A stretch of DNA of 64,000 nucleotides, from NCBI GenBank assembly GCA_002353585.1, contig DEJW01000023.1, positions 1-64,000 of the forward strand, in the 5' to 3' direction. Each line of letters begins with the position of its first letter. Positions within the stretch are counted from its first letter, which is position 1. Positions 54,806-62,970 of this stretch are shown here, piece after piece. The notes beneath the pieces are model-generated. The model did no database searches and had not been told where the DNA came from. It saw only the letters and a list, made by a program, of their open reading frames with translations. Both the position numbers and the translations under genes were made by a program. The stretch comes from Prevotellaceae bacterium UBA2738. Lineage in GTDB: Bacteria > Bacteroidota > Bacteroidia > Bacteroidales > Bacteroidaceae.

Positions 54806-55402
54806 TTATGCCAGTTGCAGTTGCATGTTGTGTTCCTTTGCCAGTCGGCGCAGGTTTATCAGGGCATAGCGCATTCTGCCCAGGCTGGTGTTGATGCTCA
54901 CGCCAGTGAGGGCGGCAATCTCCTTGAATGACAGGTTCTGGTAATAGCGCATCTGCACTACCTCTCTTTGTGCCTCAGGCAGAAAACCTATCATCGCCTT
55001 CACGTCAGCCAGCACCTGTGCGTTAGCCATGAGGTCTTCGCTGCTTGTTTCCATCAGCGTCTTGTCGCTCATTGATGAGATGTCGAAGTCGTCATCCATG
55101 TCTATTATCTGCTTAGTCTTCTGTCGGCGATACCAGTCCATGATAGCGTTATGGGCTATGCGTATCATCCATGCGTTAAACTTGCCCGTAGGGGTGTACT
55201 TTCTCATCTGCAGGTTAGTGATAGCCTTCAGGAAAGTCTCCTGGAAGATGTCGTTAGCCACTTCCTGGTTGTGCACAATAAAGATAATGTAAGAGAAGAT
55301 GCCAGTCTTTGTTCGATTAAGTAATTCATCGAACGCGCGGTTATTGCCTTCTACATACTCAACAGCCAACTCTTCGTCGGTCATTTGAGACAGTTTCTTC
55401 AT
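54806..55402 (-). CDS. ECF-type sigma-70 family sigma factor
   Basis: 198 residues. Region 2 (IFSYIIFIVHNQEVANDIFQ, then MIRIAHNAIMDWYRRQK) and region 4 (REVVQMRYYQNLSFKEIAAL) are clear, and regions 1 and 3 are absent as in ECF factors. No adjacent anti-sigma gene is seen. It is convergent with the FadL-like gene, and 186 bp of AT-rich sequence separates it from the RSH gene on the same strand. Confidence 0.9.
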   Translation of the reverse strand: MKKLSQMTDEELAVEYVEGNNRAFDELLNRTKTGIFSYIIFIVHNQEVANDIFQETFLKAITNLQMRKYTPTGKFNAWMIRIAHNAIMDWYRRQKTKQIIDMDDDFDISSMSDKTLMETSSEDLMANAQVLADVKAMIGFLPEAQREVVQMRYYQNLSFKEIAALTGVSINTSLGRMRYALINLRRLAKEHNMQLQLA

Positions 55403-55588
55403 ATTTTCTTTTTAATTGGTTTGAAAAGTAGAAGTTTCTTCTATAGGCAATAATGTTTAGTTAGTGTTATTAATTTTATTGTTTAAGTGTAAGTGTTATA
55501 CACAATCGAGCGCAAAATTACACAAAACTTGCGAAACGTGCAAATTTTTTAACATTTTTCGTACTATTTGGTGTAATAAAAGAGTGTT

Positions 55589-57487
55589 TTACTCGTTGTG
55601 GTAGCTCACTTCGTCCACATCGGTAATGTCGAGAATATTCTTCACTATGTCGGTCAGTTCCTGACTGCTGTGCACAAAGAATCTCATCTTGCAGGTCACT
55701 ATCTCGTCCTCAGTCACGGTGTGTAGCATGTCTATTGACAGGTGCAGTCGGTTTGATATGCCGTCGATGATGTCTGATAGCAGGTGCTGTCTGTCCACAG
55801 CCTTCAGCGTAATGGTAGCGGGGAACACGCTCAGTTTGTCCTCCTTATAGTCCACAGCCACTATGTTGTCGCCCTGCTGCGATGCCTGGCTGATAGCCTC
55901 CTGGCAGTCGCGCCTGTGCACCATTATCTGGTTGTCGGGCATGTGGAATCCTATCACCTCTTCGCCAGGGATAGGGTGGCAAACGGGGCATCTCACGTAT
56001 TCAGGCTTAGGCAGATTGTCCAGATACTGGTGTATGTTCTTCAGTGCCTTGTATGACTTAGCGCTGGTGCTCCAGCTCGTCTGTGGCCACACGTTAGGGT
56101 CGGTGCCTATCTCCACGCAGTCGCCTCGCTTCAGCCTTGTGCGCACCGATGCCAGGTGACCGTTTATCTTGGCGTATTTTGCATGCATGCCCACGCTGGT
56201 GTGTATGTTGAATGCAAAGTCTATAGCCGTGGAGTGCTTAGGCAGCAGCACCGCCTTGCCGTCAGGGGTGTAAACCTGTATGTCGTCGTTGTAGAATGAG
56301 GCGCGCACCGACTGCATGAAGTAGTCATGTTCGTCGTTCTTGTGCTCCGCATTCTCAGCCACATCGTTCAGCAGCGAACGGAAATCCTTCAGCCACATGT
56401 TGATGTCTATCTCCCTCTCGCCGCTGTTGAAGAGGTAGCCCAGCATGGTCTTCTTCCTCATCTTCTCCGACTGTATATGCACCTCTTCCCATATACCGTA
56501 GTCAGAGAGCAGTTGGGTGTGGAAAGCCTGATAGCCGTTCTGCTTAGGCAGGTCTATATAGTTGATTATCGAGTTAGGGCGCTCCTTGAATTTGTCCGTC
56601 AGCAAGGAATAGATTTTCAGTATCATATTCTTGTCTGACAGCTTATTGTTGCTTGGGAACACTATTCGTGTGAAGTGTCGGCACTCCAGGTGCTCGTAGT
56701 CCTCATCCTGCGTCTTCATCTTGCGCCACAGGTTATAGGGCTGTTTGTAAGCCACCTCGCGCTTGTATTCTATGCCGTTCTTGGTCAGTATGTCGTCCAC
56801 CGTCTTGTTAAACGCCGCCATGCGCTTCTCGTCCATCTTGCGGTCCTTCTCTATCAGATCCAGAATCTTGCAGTACCACTGCGGACAGCGATAGCGGAAC
56901 GACAGGTTCTCCAGCTCTATCTTGATGGTGTACAGCCCCAGTCGGTTAGCCAGCGGAGCATAGAAATAGTCCGTCTCGCCAGCTATCTTCATCTGCTTGT
57001 CGGGGCGCATAGAGTCCAGCGTGCGCATGTTATGCAGGCGGTCAGCCAGCTTTATCAGTATAGCCCTGATGTCGTAGTGCATGGAGTCCAGCATCTGCTT
57101 AAAGTTGTCCAGCTGCTTCGACATGGCGTAGCTCTGCTTCTTCTGCTTCGTCACCACGCGCACCAGGAACGCCACGTCCTGACCGAACATATTCTCTATG
57201 TCCTCTATCGTCGTCGGTGTGTCCTCCACCACGTCGTGCAGGAAAGCCGCACACACGGGCGCAGCACCCAGTTGCAGCTCCTTCGCCACTATCAGCGCCA
57301 CTGCTATCGGGTGTATTATGTATGGTTCGCCCGTCTTGCGTCGTTGCTCGTGGTGAGCCTCCTTGGCACACATGAAAGCCTTCTTCACCAGCTTCATCTC
57401 CTCCTCAGTGGAGCGATTCTCCATGGCAGAGAACACCTCATTAGCTCTGCGCAGTATCTCTTCTTCTGTAATTTCGTGCAGCTTCAT
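55589..57487 (-). CDS. RelA/SpoT homolog, synthetase domain probably degenerate
   Basis: 632 residues from ATG 57487 (MKLHEIT); an in-frame upstream ATG would add 13 poorly conserved residues. The HD hydrolase domain is complete: IIHPIAVA, FLHDVVEDT, KLADRLHNM. In the synthetase domain the catalytic Asp region, usually DxxAxRI, reads CRHFTRIV, and the usual G-R-x-K-H-x-S-I-W-x-K-M reads REVAYKQPYNLWRKM. TGS and ACT domains follow (DRQHLLSDIIDGI near 570). It probably hydrolyses (p)ppGpp and may not make it. This is from motif inspection only. Confidence 0.82.
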   Translation of the reverse strand: MKLHEITEEEILRRANEVFSAMENRSTEEEMKLVKKAFMCAKEAHHEQRRKTGEPYIIHPIAVALIVAKELQLGAAPVCAAFLHDVVEDTPTTIEDIENMFGQDVAFLVRVVTKQKKQSYAMSKQLDNFKQMLDSMHYDIRAILIKLADRLHNMRTLDSMRPDKQMKIAGETDYFYAPLANRLGLYTIKIELENLSFRYRCPQWYCKILDLIEKDRKMDEKRMAAFNKTVDDILTKNGIEYKREVAYKQPYNLWRKMKTQDEDYEHLECRHFTRIVFPSNNKLSDKNMILKIYSLLTDKFKERPNSIINYIDLPKQNGYQAFHTQLLSDYGIWEEVHIQSEKMRKKTMLGYLFNSGEREIDINMWLKDFRSLLNDVAENAEHKNDEHDYFMQSVRASFYNDDIQVYTPDGKAVLLPKHSTAIDFAFNIHTSVGMHAKYAKINGHLASVRTRLKRGDCVEIGTDPNVWPQTSWSTSAKSYKALKNIHQYLDNLPKPEYVRCPVCHPIPGEEVIGFHMPDNQIMVHRRDCQEAISQASQQGDNIVAVDYKEDKLSVFPATITLKAVDRQHLLSDIIDGISNRLHLSIDMLHTVTEDEIVTCKMRFFVHSSQELTDIVKNILDITDVDEVSYHNE

Positions 57488-57570
57488 AAGCAACGTGATG
57501 TTTTTAATTAACGAATGATTTTGCAAAAATACCTAAAAAAAATTATATCGCCAAATTTCTCGTTCCTTTT

Positions 57571-57693
57571 TTATATAACTGAAGCCAAAAACCTATTTTC
57601 TTCTTTTGTTCTTTCAATAATTTCGCCATACAACTCTTTGAGGGCAAGAAAGTCCGCATCGTATGGGATGCAGAGCTTTGAAGTAGTACAAAC
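57571..57693 (-). pseudogene. possible C-terminal gene fragment
   Basis: A 40-codon minus-strand frame bounded upstream by an in-frame TAA, with no start. It reads DADFLALKELYGEIIERT, then KEENRFLASVI and stop, and looks like a protein tail. It lies in the 287-bp gap between the RSH gene and the HicB-like gene. The family is not recognised. Confidence 0.35.
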
Positions 57694-57727
57694 TTATTCT
57701 GTATGTGCAAAAAAACAGAGAATTTTC

Positions 57728-57758
57728 TTGCGTATTATTCATATTTTTACTACATTTG
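57728..57758 (+). promoter_or_regulatory. promoter of the HicB-like gene
   Basis: TTG (57728-57730), 20 bp, TACATTTG (57751-57758), 17 bp before the ATG. Confidence 0.65.
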
Positions 57759-57774
57759 CGGCAAAATAGGGAAT

Positions 57775-58179
57775 ATGAAAGAAGTAATGGTGACAGTAGA
57801 GTATGCAGGAGACAATCTCAGCGCATACGTAGATGGAGCTCCAGTCATAGCTACGGGTAAGAATCTTCACGAGATAGAGCAGAACATGCAGGAGGCTGTA
57901 AAGGTTTACCTTGAGTCATGCAAGGAACTCGGCATAGAGCCCTCTGAGTCATTAAAAGGTGAAATAACTCTGAAGTTTCATATCGATGCTGCAACATTTA
58001 TCAATTACTACAGCAATATCTTCACCAAGGCGGCTCTCAGTCGCATAACGGGTATTAACGAGCGTCAGCTGTGGCACTATGCAGCAGGTGTGCACAAGCC
58101 ACGCCAGCGCCAGTTAGAGAAGATTCAGAATGGTGTATTCTCCTTAACCAAGGAGCTTCAGTCTTTCAGCCTGCTGTAA
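57775..58179 (+). CDS. HicB-like regulator without HicA partner
   Basis: 134 residues from ATG 57775. An N-terminal HicB-type alpha/beta fold (VTVEYAGDNLSAYVDG, then LHEIEQNMQEAVKVYLE) is joined to a C-terminal helix-turn-helix (ALSRITGINERQLWHYAAG). HicB antitoxins neutralise HicA and repress their operon; no hicA-like ORF lies beside it. A standalone transcriptional regulator is likely. A terminator at 58201 follows directly. Confidence 0.8.
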   Translation: MKEVMVTVEYAGDNLSAYVDGAPVIATGKNLHEIEQNMQEAVKVYLESCKELGIEPSESLKGEITLKFHIDAATFINYYSNIFTKAALSRITGINERQLWHYAAGVHKPRQRQLEKIQNGVFSLTKELQSFSLL

Positions 58180-58200
58180 GTTCCGTTGCTAAAGAAACGT

Positions 58201-58239
58201 AATTCCCTGATGGTGTGTTGCACTATCAGGGAATTTTTT
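58201..58239 (+). terminator. terminator, copy 1 of a duplicated element
   Basis: AATTCCCTGAT/ATCAGGGAATT stem followed by Ts. The sequence from 58187 (TGCTAAAGAAAC...) is repeated at 58332. Confidence 0.88.
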
Positions 58240-58345
58240 ATCATGGCGAGGCTGATATGTGAGGGGGGATAGGGAAATAAATAAAGAAGGGTTGATGATT
58301 ACGCTTATGTAGTGCTTTACAGAATATCATCTGCTAAAGAAACTT

Positions 58346-58384
58346 AATTCCCTGACGGGCATATTGCACTGTCAGGGATTTTTT
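58346..58384 (+). terminator. terminator-like hairpin, copy 2 of a duplicated element
   Basis: TCCCTGAC (58349-58356) pairs with GTCAGGGA (58371-58378), then Ts. Relative to copy 1 the last stem pair is changed on both arms (T-A to C-G), so the fold is conserved. Confidence 0.8.
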
Positions 58385-58385
58385 G

Positions 58386-58393
58386 TACTTTTG
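58386..58393 (+). promoter_or_regulatory. -7 box of the HindV-like restriction operon
   Basis: TACTTTTG immediately after the T-run of the second terminator, 26 bp before the ATG at 58419. Confidence 0.6.
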
Positions 58394-58418
58394 TAAACAA
58401 ATTCCAAATCGTGTTATA

Positions 58419-59492
58419 ATGAAAAATAAAATAGTACAACCAGGACTCTTTGGTCAAAAGCATTCGAGTAGAGATTATACCAAAGAAGAATGTTGGGGCA
58501 AAAATCAATTTAACAGTTCTTTTCCTGCATCTTTGGTGGCATATATGTACTCCAAAGGTATGAAGCCTGTATATATAAAAACAAATAAGGCTAACGAGAC
58601 CTATCACACGACAATTGAAAGCAACGAATTGTTAGGCATTGACCCGTTGAGCGATGATGCTTACTACAATTATGAAGCAGGCTATGCTCCATATGAGAAA
58701 TATTATCAAGGAGAGCGTGAAAAGATAGACTTAGTTATGATGAATAACACAAGTAGTGAGCTTCTTTCTGGTCTTGAAGTTAAACTGACAGCTCTTCCTG
58801 ATAATACAACCAAAAAACAACCCGAAACAGAATGGGGAACAGAAATAGTAATGCGTCCGCCGACAATTTGTTTTCTTGCATGCAGTATCTGTAGCAATTA
58901 TGACAAAGCGAAGGACAGGGAACGTCTTAGAAATATGTTACGCAATGTACCCCAAATAAATCATTGGGAGGAAATAGACGAGGTTCTTCCTCATTATTCT
59001 AAAATTTTGGATTCTATTCTCGCCATATCAACAGATATGTGTAACAAACAAAAACCTCTCATAATCCAACCTATCTGGAAGACTGAAGGTAATAAAATGC
59101 GCTTAAAGGAAGACTGCCTTGATGTTTTTGTATGGTCAAACCTTAGTATAATACAAATGTGTTGTGCTGAGGATTCTAATAATATACGACGTATAAATCG
59201 TTTTCATCGCACAATCATTTGGCTATATAAAATGCTTCTTGACTTTGTGACATATGATACTTTTGACTACAAGCGTATAATTCGCTTACAGTCTTATAAT
59301 CTTGCCAATGACAAAGCATTTGCTCTGCCCGGAAGCAAATCACATGTATTCCTTAATGGTCCAGAAATAGTTAAGCCTCGTGTTTCTAAATTTGAGATTA
59401 AAAACATAATTTTGGGTGGAGGCCAAGACTTACTTAGTCCTGAACGACGTTTTGATGCTGTGTTGGTTAATAGTCCTGATATTTTTGATTAA
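58419..59492 (+). CDS. HindVP-family type II restriction endonuclease
   Basis: 357 residues from ATG 58419. The segment HSSRDYTKEECWGKNQFNSS with FPASLVAYM following is the characteristic N-terminus of the HindVP endonuclease family. A nuclease-like LEVK at about residue 118-121, in SGLEVKLTALPD, is preceded by an Asp in IDLVMM, consistent with a D...ExK centre. The cytosine methyltransferase starts 3 bp after its stop. HindV itself recognises GRCGYC; this enzyme may differ. The region is AT-rich compared with core genes, supporting transfer. Confidence 0.85.
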   Translation: MKNKIVQPGLFGQKHSSRDYTKEECWGKNQFNSSFPASLVAYMYSKGMKPVYIKTNKANETYHTTIESNELLGIDPLSDDAYYNYEAGYAPYEKYYQGEREKIDLVMMNNTSSELLSGLEVKLTALPDNTTKKQPETEWGTEIVMRPPTICFLACSICSNYDKAKDRERLRNMLRNVPQINHWEEIDEVLPHYSKILDSILAISTDMCNKQKPLIIQPIWKTEGNKMRLKEDCLDVFVWSNLSIIQMCCAEDSNNIRRINRFHRTIIWLYKMLLDFVTYDTFDYKRIIRLQSYNLANDKAFALPGSKSHVFLNGPEIVKPRVSKFEIKNIILGGGQDLLSPERRFDAVLVNSPDIFD

Positions 59493-59495
59493 TAT

Positions 59496-60485
59496 ATGAG
59501 AGTAGTAGATTTATTCTGTGGTTGTGGAGGTTTGAGTCTCGGCTTCCAGAAAGCAGGTTTTGACATAATTGCAGCCTATGATAAATGGGATGCGGCACTT
59601 AATGTTTATCGCATGAATTTTAAGCACCATGCAGAGAATATGGATTTAAGTAATGTATCTGATAGTGCAAATACGATTGCTTCGCATGAACCCGATATGA
59701 TTATAGGAGGTCCACCGTGTCAGGACTTCTCGTCGGCAGGAAAGCGTAACGAAGATGGTGGACGTGGTGACCTAACTATTAATTACGCAGAAATCATTAG
59801 TCAGGTGCGCCCCAAATGGTTCGTAATGGAAAATGTAGCGCGTATAACAAAGACGCAAAAATTAATAGAAGCAAAGGAAATTTTTAAGGAGGCAGGATAC
59901 GGACTTTCTCAGCAGGTACTTGATGCAAGTTTCTGTGGAGTGCCACAAAAACGCAAGCGTTTCTTTCTTATTGGTAAGCTTCGTGAGATGGATGGTTTTA
60001 TGGAACCATTCATAAATAGTGGTATGGCTACTAAACCCATGACAATGCGAGATTATTTTGGAGATTCGCTTGGTATAGAATACTATTACCGTCATCCTCG
60101 CAGTTACCTTCGTCGTGGAATCTTTAGTATAGATGAACCAAGTCCTACAGTGCGTGGAGTTAATCGTCCTATGCCAAGTGGTTATAAAATACACGCCAAT
60201 GACCCAGTGCAGACAAAAGAGGGAATACGTCCACTCACAACAGTTGAGAGAAGTTACATTCAGACCTTTCCGCGTAGCTTTAAATTTGAAGGTAACAAAA
60301 CGGATGTTGAGCAGATGATAGGCAATGCTGTACCAGTAAATTTGGCAAAGTTTGTCGCTACAGCAATAACAAAATATATCGCAAGTCCACATCAGCATCG
60401 CTTCCTTGAAATAAGCTACGATAACAAGGAACTCGAAGAGCGTCTTGCTTGGTGTGCAAGTGATTCATTACATGACGAAATATGA
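59496..60485 (+). CDS. DNA (cytosine-5) methyltransferase
   Basis: 329 residues. Motif I DLFCGCGGLSLGF (about 4-16), motif IV GGPPCQDFSS with the catalytic Cys (about 71-80), motif VI MENVAR, motif VIII VPQKRKRFFLIG, and motif X GNAVPVNLAKF are all present. It protects DNA against the neighbouring HindVP-like nuclease by C5 methylation. Length is on the short side but complete. The following unknown gene starts 4 bp later. Confidence 0.95.
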   Translation: MRVVDLFCGCGGLSLGFQKAGFDIIAAYDKWDAALNVYRMNFKHHAENMDLSNVSDSANTIASHEPDMIIGGPPCQDFSSAGKRNEDGGRGDLTINYAEIISQVRPKWFVMENVARITKTQKLIEAKEIFKEAGYGLSQQVLDASFCGVPQKRKRFFLIGKLREMDGFMEPFINSGMATKPMTMRDYFGDSLGIEYYYRHPRSYLRRGIFSIDEPSPTVRGVNRPMPSGYKIHANDPVQTKEGIRPLTTVERSYIQTFPRSFKFEGNKTDVEQMIGNAVPVNLAKFVATAITKYIASPHQHRFLEISYDNKELEERLAWCASDSLHDEI

Positions 60486-60489
60486 TATT

Positions 60490-61248
60490 ATGGCAACTAA
60501 ACATAGACAAAGCGTAGTAGTTACAAAAGACGAGGATTGTTATATACCAAGATATACTCTCGACAGGATAGAGGAAGAGGTGTGCAAGAATATATCTGGC
60601 ATGGAATACACACATTGGGAGAATGCAATAAAAATATGCATTGAAATAGAGCGTGAACCTCTTGATATATATAGATGTTTAAATACTACAGTTTCAACCT
60701 ATGGTATAAGTGATAAAGATACACAGAATATAGACAAAAGAATAAAAACGATTTTACTTCGTATATACATGCTGTTATATTATCATCATCGCGCTGATAA
60801 AATATACGAAATGTCTGTTTTTCCACCTTTACGTGAGTATGTCTGCAGATGTGAAAACTGTAACAACTATAATTTTAGTGGTATGATAGATGCTCCTCTT
60901 AATAAAATCATTGACTTGGAACGAGAGGTAAGGGAACTACGTGAAAAGAACTCACATACAGACAATGGCTCAACTGTTGAAGACAGAAAAAAGATTGTTC
61001 TGACTAATCAGAGCGAAATGGTGCGAGTCGTTAAAGCTATGTATATGGCTGGCTATTTCAAAAATTCAGATGGTTCTAATGTTAGTGAGGCTGAGGTAGG
61101 TAGAAAACTATGTGCAGATTTTGGACTCAAGTCAACATGGGACTCAATGGTACAGGCAGCCTATAAAAAGGAAAGTATAGCCGAAACTTTTGATACGCTT
61201 AAAGATAAAGCAGTAGAACACTATAGGAAAGTAAATAAAATACTATAA
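60490..61248 (+). CDS. unknown third gene of the restriction operon
   Basis: 252 residues from ATG 60490, 4 bp after the methyltransferase. No family recognised. The first half is helical and includes a Cys cluster CRCENCNNY near residue 120. A coiled-coil-like stretch follows (LEREVRELREK, about 145). The last 80 residues resemble a helix bundle (MVRVVKAMYMAGYFK, then VSEAEVGRKLCADFGL) of the kind seen in C-terminal DNA-binding regions of Bacteroidetes mobile-element regulators. The stop lies within an ATACTATAAGGTG repeat. A regulator or a specificity partner are both possible. Confidence 0.75.
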   Translation: MATKHRQSVVVTKDEDCYIPRYTLDRIEEEVCKNISGMEYTHWENAIKICIEIEREPLDIYRCLNTTVSTYGISDKDTQNIDKRIKTILLRIYMLLYYHHRADKIYEMSVFPPLREYVCRCENCNNYNFSGMIDAPLNKIIDLEREVRELREKNSHTDNGSTVEDRKKIVLTNQSEMVRVVKAMYMAGYFKNSDGSNVSEAEVGRKLCADFGLKSTWDSMVQAAYKKESIAETFDTLKDKAVEHYRKVNKIL

Positions 61249-61284
61249 GGTGGCGCAACGGATACTATAAGGTGATACTATAAG
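61240..61284. repeat. ATACTATAAGGTG repeat
   Basis: ATACTATAAGGTG at 61240-61252 and 61262-61274, and ATACTATAAG directly following at 61275-61284. The first copy spans the stop codon of the upstream gene. TGGCGC and GCGCCA bracket the pair of later copies. Confidence 0.75.
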
Positions 61285-61302
61285 TTAGTTCGCGCCATTT
61301 TC

Positions 61303-61333
61303 TTTGATAACTTTTTGATATTTCATAATTTTG
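61303..61333 (+). promoter_or_regulatory. promoter of the helicase-primase genes
   Basis: TTTG (61303-61306), 19 bp, TAATTTTG (61326-61333), a full consensus match, 177 bp before the ATG at 61510. Confidence 0.7.
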
Positions 61334-61400
61334 CGTTCGAGAAACTCTCACTCGAGCGCAATTTGTATTTGTGACGATGAGAGTAAACCTCCAACATTAT

Positions 61401-61416
61401 TATTACACGTGTAATA
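61401..61416. promoter_or_regulatory. 16-bp perfect palindrome, possible operator
   Basis: TATTACACGTGTAATA is its own reverse complement. It lies downstream of the promoter at 61303 and upstream of the helicase gene, so a dimeric regulator could bind there. No regulator is proven. Confidence 0.55.
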
Positions 61417-61509
61417 GGGACATATTCTGAGCACGGAGTCCGTCACTTTCTGAAATCGTCTATGGGGAGTGAAGTGCGAGACATAACTTCCATAAAAATT
61501 AGATTAACA

Positions 61510-62970
61510 ATGGAAGACAAAAACAAGACCTGCTCTTTGGAGCAGGAGCTGGCTGAAAAGGCTGGCAAGTTAGTAGCTCAGCGCTCAGTGCGTGAGCAGG
61601 AAATGGTGCAACTGACGCTTGACAGGATTGTTGAGGGCGTGGTGTCACACCAAAGTGAGATAGTGCAGTTGGTGGCATCCACCAAGGGGCATTGCGACAA
61701 ACAGCTGAGGCAGCTGGTGACGGATGCCGTGGTGCAGTCGGCTGACGGGTTGCTACTCTGTACGGACTATTCTCAGCGTGCAAAATCCGAACAGCAGGTG
61801 ATGTGCTTTACGGGCAGTCACTGGGAGGTGATAGTGCCTGCTAAGTGGAAGATGTTCGTTGACCGCTGTGCCGCGAAGTGTGGTCTGCCTGTATCGAACT
61901 GTAAGGATCATGCGTTCATGAATCAGCTGTATGAGAATGTCGCCTTTAACGTGAAGGGATATTATGAGCGCAGGATGCCTGCAGGCGAGGTGTGGCTCAA
62001 TGCCCTTAACGGTACTCTGGAACTGAGGAGTAACGGAACTGCAGTGTTGCGTGAACATCGTAAGGAGGATATGTTCCTCTATACGCTGAACTATGCTTAT
62101 GAGCCTTCGGCTGAGTGTCAGCGGTGGCACAAGTTCCTTGACCGTGTGCTGCCTGAAGAGGAGGCACAGCGGGTGTTGGCTGAGTTTATAGGCTACTGCC
62201 TGATGCCAGACCACCGCATGGAGAAGATGCTGTGGCTGAAGGGTGAGGGACAGAACGGTAAGTCGGTGACGCTGGAGGTTATCGAGGCGTTGCTTGGCTC
62301 GGGTAACGTGAGTTACCTGAGTCTGTCAGACCTTACCAACGATGCCATAAAGCGTGCAGGCATTGAGGGCAAGATGCTGAACATAAGCCACGAGAGCGGT
62401 AAGGACGTGAACCCTAACGTGCTCAAGCAGTTGGCATCGGGCGAACGTGTAACCATAGAGCGTAAGTATCGTGATCCGCGTGAAATCAACAACTACGGCA
62501 AGTTCTTTGCCGCGTTCAACCAGATGCCACGTGCCGAGGTTACGGGTGGTTATTTCCGCCGCATCTTCATCCTTCCATACGACGTGACTATCACCGAAGA
62601 GGAGAAGGACGACCAACTGGCTTTAAAGCTCAAGGAGGAACTGCCTGGCATACTCAACTGGGTGTTAAGTGCCTTGCCTGACTTCTTGGAGCGCAGGGCG
62701 TTTACTAGCAGTGACATCTGTAGGAAGGCGCTCAACATGTACCTCATGCAGTCAGACAGTGTCAGATTGTTTCTCAGCGAGATGTGTGAGTCGCAGGAGT
62801 ACACAGTCACGGGTGATTCTCTTTTCAGGGCTTACAAGAACTACTGCACCGACTCGCTGCTTCACCCTGTTGGCAGGTCTAAGTTCTACCAACGCCTTGA
62901 AACGCTCACTCACAGCCGTGTGGAGTATGGTAATATGGTCTATTTCAAACTTAAACTCATTGAGTCATGA
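61510..62970 (+). CDS. D5/P4-type SF3 DNA helicase of a mobile element
   Basis: 486 residues from ATG 61510. A D5-type N-terminal region leads to an SF3 helicase core with Walker A GEGQNGKS (about 244-251), a B motif region (MLNISHES) and motif C YGKFFAAFNQMP, and the Arg finger segment GGYFRRIFILPY. It is the replication helicase of P4-like phages and integrative elements. It overlaps the start of the primase gene by 4 bp (ATGA), which implies co-translation. This pair suggests an integrated satellite or mobilisable element. Confidence 0.88.
   Translation: MEDKNKTCSLEQELAEKAGKLVAQRSVREQEMVQLTLDRIVEGVVSHQSEIVQLVASTKGHCDKQLRQLVTDAVVQSADGLLLCTDYSQRAKSEQQVMCFTGSHWEVIVPAKWKMFVDRCAAKCGLPVSNCKDHAFMNQLYENVAFNVKGYYERRMPAGEVWLNALNGTLELRSNGTAVLREHRKEDMFLYTLNYAYEPSAECQRWHKFLDRVLPEEEAQRVLAEFIGYCLMPDHRMEKMLWLKGEGQNGKSVTLEVIEALLGSGNVSYLSLSDLTNDAIKRAGIEGKMLNISHESGKDVNPNVLKQLASGERVTIERKYRDPREINNYGKFFAAFNQMPRAEVTGGYFRRIFILPYDVTITEEEKDDQLALKLKEELPGILNWVLSALPDFLERRAFTSSDICRKALNMYLMQSDSVRLFLSEMCESQEYTVTGDSLFRAYKNYCTDSLLHPVGRSKFYQRLETLTHSRVEYGNMVYFKLKLIES

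Noticed and set aside
56675..57511. Long plus-strand frame inside the RSH gene
   Set aside because: It is antisense to a well-supported gene with clear motifs; its translation is His/Leu/Arg-rich, typical of a shadow frame.
57515..57769. 84-codon plus-strand frame before the HicB-like gene
   Set aside because: Phe/Ile/Ser-rich with no domain, overlapping the promoter of the next gene.
57775..58179. Complete HicAB toxin-antitoxin system
   Set aside because: No HicA-like ORF exists on either side, so only a HicB-like regulator is supported.
58244..58331. Small RNA between the duplicated terminators
   Set aside because: No promoter box or conserved fold could be seen in these 88 bp.
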